Shown: positions 1 through 9,496 of the stretch, piece after piece
Position numbering within the stretch: position 1 is the first letter of the stretch
Layout of the letters: each line of letters starts with the position of its first letter
Source of the DNA: Antrodiella citrinella
Lineage: Eukaryota > Basidiomycota > Agaricomycetes > Polyporales > Steccherinaceae
Length of the DNA stretch: 19,075 nt
Direction: 5' to 3'
Assembly (NCBI GenBank): GCA_004802725.1
Contig: SGPM01000172.1
Coordinates: 36,233 to 55,307 of the forward strand
Program-made: the position numbers and the translations under genes
The notes under the pieces: generated by a model
Databases searched by the model: none
Told to the model about the DNA's origin: nothing
The model's input: only the letters and a program-made list of their open reading frames with translations

Positions 1-416
1 CAAGCCAAGCCAAGTGACTTCATCTGCNTCTTCTGCGATTTGGGCGATGCAGCGATGAAATCGTCCGATNCACAGCGTAACGCGCTGGCTGCATTGAACG
101 TGTGTTCAGCGATGAAGAGCTAGATGATCANAAGGCGTCAACACTGACCCGGAGTGATAATTGACGAGATGCGTACAAGATTCCGATTTCAGGCAGGGAC
201 CTCGCAAAGATCAGAGGGGAAACGTTGTCGAGAGTCCAAGATCGTGCGAATGGCTTTCACAAGGTGAGAAGATGCTCAGCATTACAATTGGGTGTACGAG
301 GCGTACACATCTCAGCAAGCAATTCCACCTCGGTGCACAATGGTCTTCAATCTCTGCCACTGCCACTTCAGATNGTCCCAACCGTACCTGCCGACAANGT
401 ATCTCTAATCCCATCC
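1..416. other. Left edge, no gene resolved
   Basis: The stretch has isolated N bases at about 28, 70, 131, 374 and 398 and short open frames on both strands. No splice-consistent frame or recognisable domain was found. It may contain the 3' end of the minus-strand fragment described at 417-857. Confidence 0.4.
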
Positions 417-857
417 CTACATACACCCNCAGCGCTCACGTACATATCGGGAAGCGGTGGTCGTATGGAGAGTTTGGGATACGACTATGCATCTCNTAAG
501 TAAAAATAACCCAGTAAAGCAAGGATGGGACGTACGTACTTTGCAAGCGGAAATAAGACACCATGCTCCAGCCTCTGGATTGCTCCCTTTCACTATATCC
601 ACAATGCACGCTTCCCTTGAAGACGGTTTCATGCGACGCANATCACTTCCCCACAATTCCGCCACTGCTCGCTGCACTTCGTTGTTGCATTTCGGTATGA
701 CTGAGAAGAATAGATACCACACATCTCGAATTGTATCCGTGGATATAAGTATGCATTTGAAGAGGACTTACAAACAACCGACATCGACCTCCATCTTCCC
801 TTCGTGAAGCGGACCGCAGACGACTCTACCAAAGTACCCAACAGGCTTTCTCACCAT
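417..857 (-). CDS. Unrecognised minus-strand coding fragment
   Basis: A protein-like frame starts at the ATG at 855-857 (MVRKPVGYFGRVVCGPLHEG...) and reaches a GTAAGT donor after about 28 residues. A second protein-like stretch on the same strand (about 540-700, containing VQRAVAELWGSD and EACIVDIVKGSNPEAGAW) ends exactly at a GTACGT donor. A third short stretch near 450-490 includes SRIPNSPYDHRFPI. The first and second pieces do not join in phase with the visible acceptors, and N bases fall in the region, so the model is incomplete. I recognise no domain. The ATG lies only 30 bp beyond the stop of the deaminase-like gene on the same strand. It could be a separate small gene or a decayed remnant. 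Confidence 0.3.
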
Positions 858-886
858 ACCCTTACCCCATGCGCACTACGAGCAGC

Positions 887-2517
887 TCAAGCGTCAAGCA
901 TGAACTGTAGGGTCACGGTCGGTAAAAGCTCAATGCCGGAGAAATCGTCCTCGTCATCGCTGTCAGATGGTGCAGAGGCAGGCGATGACTGGTTGCTGAG
1001 CGGTGGTGGCATTGTCATAAGTTGCAACTTCTCTAATAGCACAAGTTCCAGCTTCGTAAGGACGTTCTCGGGTAGCCACGAAGGAGGAATCCAGAACGAG
1101 AAAACATTGTGAGTTCCTGGCAATGCCACAGAGAGCTCGAAATGGGCCGAGAGTATTTGACCAAGCTCCCAGCAGATTGGGCAGCATTTCTTCGACACGC
1201 CGATGGCGAGAGGAAACTGGACTCACTGTCAGCAGCGACCGAAACAACGAATGAGGACATACCTCTGACTAGCGCAAGGGATTCTTATCCTTATCAGGAC
1301 CTCTCAATCTGGCATACAGGAGCGCCATGATCCCCGCTTCGCAATGGCACCGACCCTCCAATTTCAGCTTTGTACCCAAGCCCTCGACAATTTTTGTGAT
1401 CGCCTTGTGTCGCTCCTCGTCCAGCACATTCTGGTCGCGCCAATCGGAGAGGAATGCAGTAATCTCGCTGCGGACCTTCTCGTCTCGCGCCGTTGTATTT
1501 TTCTCTTGGGGGAGCGTAGAGTGAGGAATAGAGAGGAGATAAACATGAAGGGGTATAGATTGCTGGAATATCTTCATGCTTGTCAGATAGCGAGTAGCAA
1601 TGATGGGCGCCGCAACGGCGTCGATATCGCGAATGAAGAGATTGGCTTGTGAATACTCCACTATTGAGAACTTGAGAACTAGAGTATTGCAATAAAATGA
1701 GCGAACGCACCTGCTTCCAACTCGCTTTCTAACATGCTGTCGTCATCATCCTCATCCTCGTCATCCTTATCCTCATCATTTTCAGCACCAGGAGCTACAC
1801 TCTCATGTTCTGAGTCTCAACTGGGGTAATAGGCTGAGAGTTTCGAGATATCACAATGTGCGCACTACAAACCCCGTTTTGGATACCTCATTCTCGACTC
1901 ACCTCTCGGTGACGATGGTGAGGTTGTTGTCTACACCGAGATCGGAAGCAATGACGGCTCCGACTTGGTTATGCACATTGAAAATCTTACCGCGAGATAG
2001 TATAGAGGACAGATGGCTGAGGACCACCATTTGAGTTCGAAGGGGAGGCTTCAAGCTGGCACGGACTGCGCGCGAAGCTACTGTGTTTGGGTTGTTCGGA
2101 GAGTTGTCCCATGATAGCGGTTTTTGCAAAGCCCTAAGCAGGGCGGAGAGAGCCCAGACGCGGAATCTGACATTCTTCTTGCTGAGAGGAATTTGAGGTG
2201 AGTCTGTTTCCATCGACGATGGTTGAGAGGAAAGACGCAGACGCACAGGGATCGATATTGAAACTTAAAGCAGCAATCTACGTGCTTTCACAAAAACCCT
2301 ACTCGACGTTTGAGAGAAGCTATGTAAGATTCATTGGCACGAAAGGTTATTAGAGTAGCGTAGATCCCTGCCACGATCTATCTGTGAGTGAACGGATCTC
2401 TGACGGACATCGTAACGCACCCTACACCAGACTTTGTGGAATAATCCCGATGACATGGCTCACTTCGTACAACAACTCTAACGCATGCTGGTGTAGCTCG
2501 TCCGGTGAGAGAGGCAT
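887..2517 (-). pseudogene. OTT_1508-like (nucleic-acid/nucleotide) deaminase family gene, frame broken
   Basis: The deaminase core is readable. An exon at 1660-1263 carries GRCHCEAGIMALLYA, matching the HxE motif (zinc ligand His plus catalytic Glu). The last exon, 1216-887, opens FPLAIGVSKKCCPICWEL, supplying the CxxC zinc ligands, and ends in an acidic tail. Both motifs in this arrangement are typical of the fungal OTT_1508-like deaminase family. Upstream, an acidic exon (1809-1711, D/E-rich) and exons ending near 1991 (FELKWWSSAICPLYYLA) join in phase through four junctions. A possible start is the ATG at 2515-2517 (MPLSPDELHQHALELLYEVS). Breaks: an in-frame TAG at 1269-1271, two codons before the GTATGT donor; an in-frame TGA at 2051-2053; and no phase-consistent join between about 2050 and 2350. 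The family is predicted to deaminate nucleic-acid or nucleotide bases; its function in fungi is not established. Sequencing error is the alternative to true decay. Confidence 0.6.
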
Positions 2518-2629
2518 AGTGAGAATTCCACAAGATCCGCGAGTGGAAGATGCATTCGCAGGACGGTAAAAGCGAGCGAGGAGTTACTGCTGCTAGTTAG
2601 CTTTATATCATTGAACTAAAAATGGGCCA

Positions 2630-3060
2630 CCTACACAGGAAAATCCGCTGATATCCTGACGGATGCGCCGGTCAATGGTGAGATGTCAATGTTACAATGC
2701 GGGAGGTTGAGCAACGCCGGCGGCACACATGCGTCAGATTTGGATGCTTTTTGAAACGTCTCGACTGTGTTGAATAGGCGCTCAGCATAGGAGAAGACGG
2801 CTACGGGTTTCAGATACTGACTGGAGTGATGAACGACGAGAAGATCTGCAAAGTTGTACGGGTGTCAGAATCATGAATTGCAGGATCTGCGTAAATAACG
2901 CAAGTGGGTGCATACCCATATTCATATCGGACAGGCGCGAATCAACTTCTGGTTGAACATGAGCTACAAACCGGCATAAGTCAGTGAAGACACGAACCAA
3001 GAATGTGAAGATCTCACCGTATGGATGACACGCCTGTCTATTCGGTCAAGGGCTGTCAGA
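2630..3060 (-). CDS. Unrecognised minus-strand exons, possibly the 5' part of the deaminase-like gene
   Basis: Three exon-like pieces read from high to low coordinates. The first contains LTALDRIDR. The second is a short exon beginning after TTTGTAG (HVQPEVDSRLSDMNM) and ending at a GTATGC donor. The third is about 70 codons starting after TTTGCAG near 2848 (LLVVHHSSQYLKPVAVFSYA, later VPPALLNLPHCNIDISPL). The second and third join cleanly in phase. The third runs to an in-frame TAG near 2630 that coincides with possible donors GTGTAG/GTAGGT. It could therefore be the end of a separate small gene or could continue into the deaminase-like gene that follows on the same strand. No start codon and no known domain were recognised. 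Confidence 0.35.
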
Positions 3061-3195
3061 AAAGGTTGACACGGAGGTGGATGTTGTTGAGACCTCAGCC
3101 TTCGGGAGGACGAGCGTCACTAGTTCACACCTATGGCTACCATCTTCACATTTATTGATCATCCATAGACCATACAGCAATGCAGAAAATTGCCA

Positions 3196-4569
3196 CTACA
3201 ACGCCTTCCAAGCTTCGTCCACAGAAGCCGGTAGTTCCTCGAGCAACGGATGCTTGAACGTCTCAGTAGCCTCCCAGCCCAACTTCGCAAGACGCGCCGG
3301 TTTCGCGAACTGGTTTCCGCCAAGTAACGACCATCCATCTACACGCAGATTGAGTTCAGCGGAAGGGTGCTCTATGATGATGGGTAGGAAGACGTACAGT
3401 GGCCCATGGGATCCACGACGTCGTTGGGCATCGGGCGTGTTCCTGGATGTCGGAGGAGACCTTGGGCGTGTAAGTGGTCACCCATCACTTTGGTCCATTC
3501 AGCATACGAAAGTCTGGGAGCATTGGAAGCTGCGAAATCTGGAAGTGAAATCTGAATCATGACCACTCGGCTCTGAAAGGGAAAAGCGTAGCGTACAGAG
3601 TCCTTCAGCACCCTCTTCAGCTTTGCCCTCCAGCGCAGCTTTGAAGACCACCAGCATGGCGTTCGCACAATCTTTGACATGGATATTGTTCATGGCGTTG
3701 CATCCTTGACCCCAGGTGCCGACGTACCCGAGTTTCTTGGCAAAATCGGTGAAGAAGCGGAGCCAGAGGGTGTGTTTCTGGATGCCTGATCCTAGACCGT
3801 AGATCTAGAACAAGGATATCAAGGTTCCTTGACAACTTTATCAGATGAGGAAGCTAACCTGTGCGGGGAAAATGATGATGGTACGAATTGGATTCTCTTT
3901 GCGCGTTCCCGCCTCTACGATCTAGACTTGGGCACTCGTTGATCAGCATTTGAGCACTACGCGTACAGACCTTTACATACCGGTATGTCAGACTCGAGAT
4001 GCATATTCGTAGGTGGACACCTACAAATAAGTTCCGTCAGCATGCGGCACGATGTGAGTAGCAAAGAGGAACACACTTTTTCAAGTCAAGCCCGATATCC
4101 GAGTACTCCGGAACATGATCAACGGGCCCACCATTAGCGTTGTCTGCGATGATACCACAGCCAGAGATATGAATGTATAGAGGCGGATTTCCGGGCGTCG
4201 TAGCTGCACTCTTCTCCAATCCGGCCAAAGTAGCTGTAGACAGAACATCAGTCAATCAATTTATTTATCTTGTGAGTCTGGAGACTCACATTTTACCGAA
4301 GGCCAGTGGTCTGACGAAGCGGAATTGATGACGACGTCGACCTTCTGCACTTGCTCTTGTATGACCACATCGTCGTCGAGGCCACCTTCGACAAGGCTGA
4401 TTCCGGGATAAACGTCCTGCAACTGAGACGCCCTCTCTGGCGTGATGCTGCGTATGAGCGCGGTCACTGGCAATCCAGGAAAGTCGCGTGCGAGGAGCAG
4501 AAGGAACTCGGATCCCAGGTATCCTGTTGCACCCAAGAAGAAGATGCTGGGCTTGAAGTTGTACGACAT
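3196..4569 (-). CDS. NAD(P)-binding Rossmann-fold epimerase/dehydratase-like (atypical SDR) protein
   Basis: Seven exons (4569-4290, 4233-4077, 4020-3981, 3921-3859, 3804-3597, 3538-3398, 3338-3196) join in phase to 343 residues and a TAG stop. The N-terminus has a dinucleotide-binding beta-alpha-beta with GATGYLG (Gly13, Gly16, Gly19), followed by VDVVINSASSD. A later strand and loop, FPAQIYGLGSG, is the PxxIYG element of epimerase-like SDRs. Then come NNIHVKDCANAMLVVFKAA and LSYAEWTKVMGDHL. The C-terminus, around LAKLGWEATET, is the usual end of this fungal family. The classical YxxxK active-site pair was not seen, so this may be an atypical or regulatory SDR; the substrate is unknown. The start at 4569 is preferred to an in-frame ATG at 4605 because a TATA-like element sits only 7 bp upstream of the latter. 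It diverges from SRP72. The length is normal and no damage is seen. Confidence 0.9.
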
Positions 4570-4611
4570 GATAAGACGAGCTATCGTTGGTGTAGAGTCG
4601 CGCATCAGGGG

Positions 4612-4618
4612 CTTATAT
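4612..4618 (-). promoter_or_regulatory. TATA-like element of the epimerase-like gene
   Basis: On the minus strand the bases read ATATAAG, 43 bp upstream of the chosen ATG at 4569. The position fits a Pol II core promoter and supports the shorter protein start. Confidence 0.45.
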
Positions 4619-5143
4619 GTGTTCGCGTCTCGAGCTTAAGTGACGAGCGATAGAGGAACGCTTGCCATTTTCAGTATAGCAGATTTGGAGCGAAATGCAC
4701 GTCAAGCACCATCGGAGCGAGTAGCTGTAGTTGGAAAAGCCAGTTGGTAACGAGTTACGAGATGAAGGCCACACCAAGTCAGTACGAGTAATTTCTGCAT
4801 TCCAAGGAGACCACAAACGGACAAATTCAAGGATTGAGTTGGGGCCGAGGGTCAAAATCCTCCGCACCAGTTTGTAAACGCTGCCGTCAAAAAAACTTTG
4901 ATGTCCTCGAGTGTAGAACATAGACATAGATCCGTAGCGCGTTTGAAAATAATGGTCAAGGAAATCACATCCAAGGGCTGCAGAATGAGAAGAATTGTAG
5001 CAGTGGCACCGAGTGTAGCCAAGTGTACGGCATTTGCCGACCGTTGCCGATGCTGGTCGGCGTTTGCCGTTCCTCCACTATCGCTGCCGTCGTTCCGAGT
5101 GTCACAGACTCACTTGGATATTTGCACAGTACATCGCCCAGAT
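4619..5143. other. Divergent intergenic region
   Basis: This 0.5 kb region separates the divergent epimerase-like gene and SRP72. Open frames here look like chance. The only structure seen is a GCCGA-rich segment with a perfect inverted repeat at 5036-5061. Confidence 0.5.
5036..5061. repeat. Perfect 7-bp inverted repeat upstream of SRP72
   Basis: GCCGACC (5036-5042) and GGTCGGC (5055-5061) flank a 12-nt loop that itself contains another TTGCCGA copy. Further TTTGCCG words lie on both sides. It is 83 bp upstream of the SRP72 ATG, so it could be a dyad binding site or a 5' UTR hairpin. Confidence 0.5.
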
Positions 5144-6257
5144 ATGCCTCCAAAATCTACCTCTTCAGCTGCAGCAAAGTCGGGAAAACTGAACGTGAAG
5201 AAACAGCCCCAGAAAATACCAAAACAGCCCCTTCCTCTTCCTGATAGATTGAAGCGACTCTTTACGTCGTTATGTGCCCAGGTGGAGGGTGGACATTTCG
5301 CCAATGCAGTCAAGACCTGTGATAAGAGTGAGTATTCCAAGTTGTAAACGTGTTCTGATGCTCATTTCGCATTAGTCTTGGTACTCGATCCCGACGATCA
5401 GGATGCACTTCAAACCAAGCTGTACTTGCTCCTACAAACTGAGCAATATGCGGCAGCTCTGGCCTTGGTTGACGATGCTGGAGAACATGCTTTCGAGGGG
5501 ATGTACGCCTTATATCGCTTGCACAGAGAAACGGAGGTCGAGAGCACGTTGGCCGAGCTGAAGGAGGCGAACAACGAGGACGATCGAGGCGTTATTCATT
5601 TGGAAGCCCAACTGGTGAGTGGTAGGGTAGCAAATTTGTGTCACTCAGGAACTCAATGTTGCCGTAGAACTACCGTCAAGGCGCATACCAGAGTGCATAC
5701 GATCTGTATAACGACCTGCTTGACACTACGGAGCCGGTGCGTGAAGTATATCTCTTCATCGAACATCCAGGTGCTAAACCTTGCGGTTCATCCAGGATAC
5801 TGAAGAACACTCAGATATAGTGACGAACATCGAGGCGACGCAGAAGCACCTCGACTTCATCAATTCAGGTTACTCTCGCGCACTATCCGCACTCCCCGCG
5901 GCGATCACGACAGGCCTTGAGACATCACCCCCTCCAGCACCAGCACAATCAACATCTCTTTATGTCGCCGCACAAGCTGCCGAGCAGCAGAAGAAGGTGG
6001 AAGCCCCCGCAGAGAAAAAAGTCAGAGTTAAACGCGTACCGAAAGGCGTCGTTCCTGGGGTGACACCCGCTGCTGACCCCGAGAGATGGATGAAGAAGAA
6101 CGAGAGATCAACGTTCCACACGGGTCATAAGAGGAAGAAGGGTGGAGGTGGAGGTGGGGCGACCCAGGGTTCTGTGGAGAGTGCAGGAGGTGCGGTGAGC
6201 AGTGGAGGCGGTGGAGGTGCTGGAGCAGGAAAAGGGAAGGGAAAGAAGAAGAAGTAA
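5144..6257 (+). CDS. SRP72: Signal recognition particle subunit SRP72, short form
   Basis: Four exons (5144-5327, 5376-5614, 5668-5736, 5796-6257) join in phase to 317 residues. After a basic N-terminus, TPR-like helices run from about residue 40 to 190 (VLDPDDQDALQTKLYLLLQT, GAYQSAYDLYNDLLDT, then SDIVTNIEATQKHLDF). A Pro/Ala linker follows, then the SRP72 RNA-binding domain near 240-279 with TPAADPERWMKKNERS, the invariant DPERW-type motif. The tail is Gly/Lys-rich and ends GKGKGKKKK. SRP72 pairs with SRP68 on the 7SL RNA S domain and acts in cytosolic targeting of ribosomes to the ER. Human and yeast proteins are about 640-670 residues. Here the central TPR block is missing, with exon 4 running straight from the N-terminal TPR part to the linker. 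All phases are intact, so the gene looks expressed rather than broken. Confidence 0.9.
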
Positions 6258-7213
6258 ACATTGAGACGTCTGTCTGAATTTGCGAACAATGGGTGGCCCT
6301 GCTCATCGTTGCGGGTCATGTTGTAAGTCTGATCACCATGCTGCGTGTTGCCGGCTAACGTTTGTTCAGACTGAAGGGGAAGATATCTTTACATCGCGGT
6401 CTCATACCCCGGCCTTGTACTCGAACATGAGAATGCTCNAGACAATNTGTACCAACCGATCTACACGTTGTCTCAAATATGAAGCTTATATATGAAGTCT
6501 AGATTGATTGCGTCACGTGTGCGCCACCGCAAGAAGTCATTCATCTCAAGATTTGCCAGCAACCTGTAATCTTCTTTCTTCAGATNTCTTTTCCAAANCA
6601 TCGCTACTGATGACGATANCCTTTCGTTTCCTCCATTCCTGGTTCTCTTTGCGACTTCTCGGCGCAGAATTTGACCGTTGGCGTTTCCAACGTCGACCAT
6701 GTCCGCTAGCACGTGCAGTCCTTGCGTACATCGGGCATGNCCAAGTACGTGTTTCAATATATTATGGATAACCATGTGTTCCTAACTGACGTTCGTCTCG
6801 GAAGTTTTCTCCAGGGCTGCTGAACGTGCACAACGCTGTTTGCGATCGATGGCTCCAGCGAATATGCTTAGCATGTGAACAATCCCGAACCCAGCTACTT
6901 GGAGTAGAGTCCGTGAAGCGCAATGAGATGTGAGTTGTTGTATCGCTTGGACAAGATGATCGTNCTAGTTTCTTGGTTGCGCTCGACTCTTGCTAATTCC
7001 GTGGANGCAGGCGGGCAACATGTTTGCAATGTTGTGCACTTCATTGTCACTTGCTGATGGATAAACTGATGGTCAATGGAAGTTCCAGTCATCNGGTGAA
7101 GACTAGACAGCATGTTGGATACCTGGTGGTCGCCGCATTTTCTTATTGCANTCTTCGTGCATGGTNGGGTCATCNCTNCNCTNGTGCTCCCCACCGCCTG
7201 CTTAGCGTTGCGG
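6258..7213. other. Gene-poor interval with isolated N bases
   Basis: No gene with convincing splice structure was found in this nearly 1 kb interval. The best candidate is a minus-strand open frame at 6473-6700, listed separately. Fifteen isolated N bases fall between 6439 and 7183. Confidence 0.4.
6473..6700 (-). CDS. Possible small basic protein, hypothetical
   Basis: A 75-codon frame starts at the ATG at 6698-6700 (MVDVGNANGQILRREVAKRT...) and ends at TGA 6473-6475. It is Arg/Lys-rich and has no introns. Three N bases fall in it. No domain is recognised and it may be chance. The only support is a plausible amino-acid composition and a position in an otherwise empty interval. Confidence 0.2.
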   Translation of the reverse strand: MVDVGNANGQILRREVAKRTRNGGNERXSSSVAMXWKRXLKKEDYRLLANLEMNDFLRWRTRDAINLDFIYKLHI

Positions 7214-7219
7214 TATAAA
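7214..7219 (+). promoter_or_regulatory. TATA box of the phosphatase-fold gene
   Basis: TATAAA lies 108 bp upstream of the ATG at 7327, followed by a pyrimidine-rich leader. This is a typical fungal core-promoter layout. Confidence 0.5.
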
Positions 7220-7326
7220 GACCTCGAGTGGAGCACGTCTGACTACTCAGCAACGGACTCTCATTTGCTCTCTCCTCTGCCGACGAGCCCTCCTCGATCT
7301 AGCCTCACGAACACACTTTTGACAAT

Positions 7327-9138
7327 ATGTCTCACCCTGAAGTCCACGGCGTTGTCGTCATTGCTCGTAANGGTGACCGCGCTGAGAGTTACCAAGACCC
7401 AGTCTCCTACAAGTCAGGCGCGACGATCAGCACTCCTCTCGGCGAGGTAAGTATTCTATTCGCTGTCTTGCAANGACCGACATCTGACATGTTCGGCTTG
7501 GTCCAGGTTCAATCCCACCAGCTCGGCGCCCTCCTGCGCAAAACTTACCTGGACTCTTCGTCCTCTTCCCATATTCGGGACATCTCCACCGACCTTGTCG
7601 ACCTCAATGAAGTCCATATCCGCGTCAAAGTCGGCGGTGAAGGCTCTGCGGTGTTCGATTCTGCCACTGCCGTCCTCCAAGGCCTGTTCCCGCCCAACGA
7701 GAGGAACCGGATGACTCTGGCCAANGAGACCACCGTCGTAGCGCCTCTGGGCGGATACCAGTACATACCCGGTACGTCTCNTGCATCGCGCACAATGAGA
7801 ACTAGTAGCTGAATGTCATGTTATGCAGTTGAGACGGTCGAGCCGGTGAACGACCGCTCCCTCGAGCCTTGGACCGACTGCCCCGCCTTCCAAGAACGCG
7901 TCAAAAAGATCCAGGCGTCGAGTGAATTCAAGAAGGTCAGTCAGGATGCGCAGAAGTTCTTCCATACCCTCCAGGATTTCGTCTTTGGCAGGCCCACGAC
8001 GATGGAGAACATGGTATGTCTTTTACTCTTGGCCTATCCTCTGANTGTTTGGCTAAGTCGCGTCGTCTTTGATAGTACAACGTGAGTCAGATTTTTGAAC
8101 CCTCCGCAAGTCATCCCGGTCTAATGGTTACACATTAGCTCTACGACTACGTCTCCACCGAGCTCGTTCACAACAAGACCTACGCTCANCGTTTGCCACC
8201 TACTTACATTGAGCAAGCTCGTGGGTTCGCCGACTGGCGCGAAAACGCCATCTTCGGTGACTCTCAAATGAACGGCATTGGCAACAGTATGTGGTATTTT
8301 GTCTCAATGTGATTTCGTAACCTTTCATCCCATTTTCTTGTAGTTGCCAGCCGGGCTGCTTTGAGCTCCGTCCTCAAAGCACTCCAGCGTATCGCATTCN
8401 ACGACGACCCCCTCCAGTTCATGCTCATCGAGACGACCTACCAACCCTTCATCTCGTTCTTCCACCAAACCAAGGTTGTGAACTTGCACCCCGAGCTCCA
8501 AGCCATTCGTACGTTNACTTCCGTTCCTTCTTCGTCTCTAGTGGCAGTTGTTGATGCGGTTGCTACCTAGCCGACTTCGGCTCCGCGCTCGCAATCGAGC
8601 TGCGCCGTGCGCCTCCTCCTGACGCTCGCGAGTTCTTGAGGTTCAAGTTCAGGAATGGCACGAGCAACGACTTCGAGACCATCCATGTCTTCGACCACCG
8701 CGAGGACATCCCTCTCACCGAGTTCATCTACCGTCTCGAGGTATGTCCATCCCCTCTTTATGAATTGTCCTTCAGGATACTGACCCTTTGCATGATCAGA
8801 ACTCTGTTATTAACAGCAACAGCGAGTGGGCGCGCGCCTGCCGCACGTCTTCTGCCACCTCCTGGCTCGGTCTGCCCCAATCCGAGAACCTCCCCACTGG
8901 CACGTTCATGGACATGGTTCTGGGCATGGGCCTCGTCTTCCTCGTCATGCTCCTCGCGTGGTCCGGTTCGCAGGCGGTGAAGCGCTACAGACGCCGCAAC
9001 TACATCCGCCTTGGTAACAACGAGGTAGGTTGCATCTCCGTGTAGGTTCTGAAGCGGCTGATCGCTGATCTTGCATGCTAGACTGTGTTGCCTGTCACTG
9101 AGGTCGAGAGGTATAGGGATGAGAAGCCTCGTCTCTGA
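7327..9138 (+). CDS. Histidine-phosphatase-superfamily-like membrane protein, catalytic residues lost
   Basis: Nine exons (7327-7446, 7507-7771, 7829-8013, 8076-8081, 8139-8286, 8344-8508, 8571-8740, 8800-9024, 9082-9138) join in phase to 446 residues. The start is VVVIAR(N/K)GDR at residues 9-18, the position of the RHG catalytic motif in acid phosphatases of the phosphoglycerate-mutase-like fold. The His codon is AAN, so it cannot be His. The later His-Asp motif appears replaced too: MLIETTYQPFISFF aligns by eye with the family's SHDTT helix. FDSATAVLQGLFPP, APLGGYQYIPVETVEP and RLPPTYIEQARGFADW are family-type blocks. Near the C-terminus one membrane helix (MDMVLGMGLVFLVMLLAW) is followed by KRYRRR and a 30-residue polar tail. 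No signal peptide is visible. It is probably a membrane-anchored pseudophosphatase; its partner and substrate are unknown. Confidence 0.88.
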
Positions 9139-9496
9139 GTCTGACCGCGGACCCTCACGTTCATTGACGACCATCTGACGACTGTAAGGCGGTGATTGTT
9201 TCGAGAGCTCTCTGTTTCTGTACTTTTTTCTTTCTTTCTGGACTGTATCGATCGGATTGTTTTGGCACATTGTATATCACAAAACCCACACACTGGATTG
9301 TATATATGTACTCTTCACATGCTTCACATTCACTGCGGTTGCGCTGTTTTCTTTGGCGCGGAAGATTCGCCGAATGATGCAAATGTTCGGCGCTTCGTTG
9401 ATTGTTGTTTTCGACTGGTCGCGACGACTTGAACAACGACCTCATAATAAAAGCATTGTCCTCCCGACTTGCACCTCCCTCTCGTTCGTCGCCATC
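9139..9496. other. 3' flank of the phosphatase-fold gene and CFEM gene promoter
   Basis: No gene is seen. T-rich sequence after 9220 fits a 3' UTR and polyadenylation region. An AATAAAAG element at 9446-9453, about 45 bp before the CFEM ATG and followed by a pyrimidine-rich stretch, may be that gene's TATA-like element. Confidence 0.35.

Noticed and set aside
1731..1800. TCATCC/TCC-rich stretch as a microsatellite
   Set aside because: It is the reverse complement of the Asp/Glu-rich exon of the deaminase gene and is not a regular repeat.
1899..2246. 115-codon minus-strand frame with hydrophobic RFRVWALSALLRALQKPLSW
   Set aside because: Its splice phase does not lead into the acidic and deaminase exons, while another frame ending in KWWSSAICPLYYLA does so through four junctions.
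6028..6319. Pro/Leu/His-rich minus-strand frames opposite the SRP72 tail
   Set aside because: They are the complement of the Gly/Lys-rich SRP72 C-terminus.
8758..9270. 170-codon minus-strand frame
   Set aside because: It lies opposite exons 8 and 9 of the phosphatase-fold gene, whose splice phases and protein blocks are convincing.
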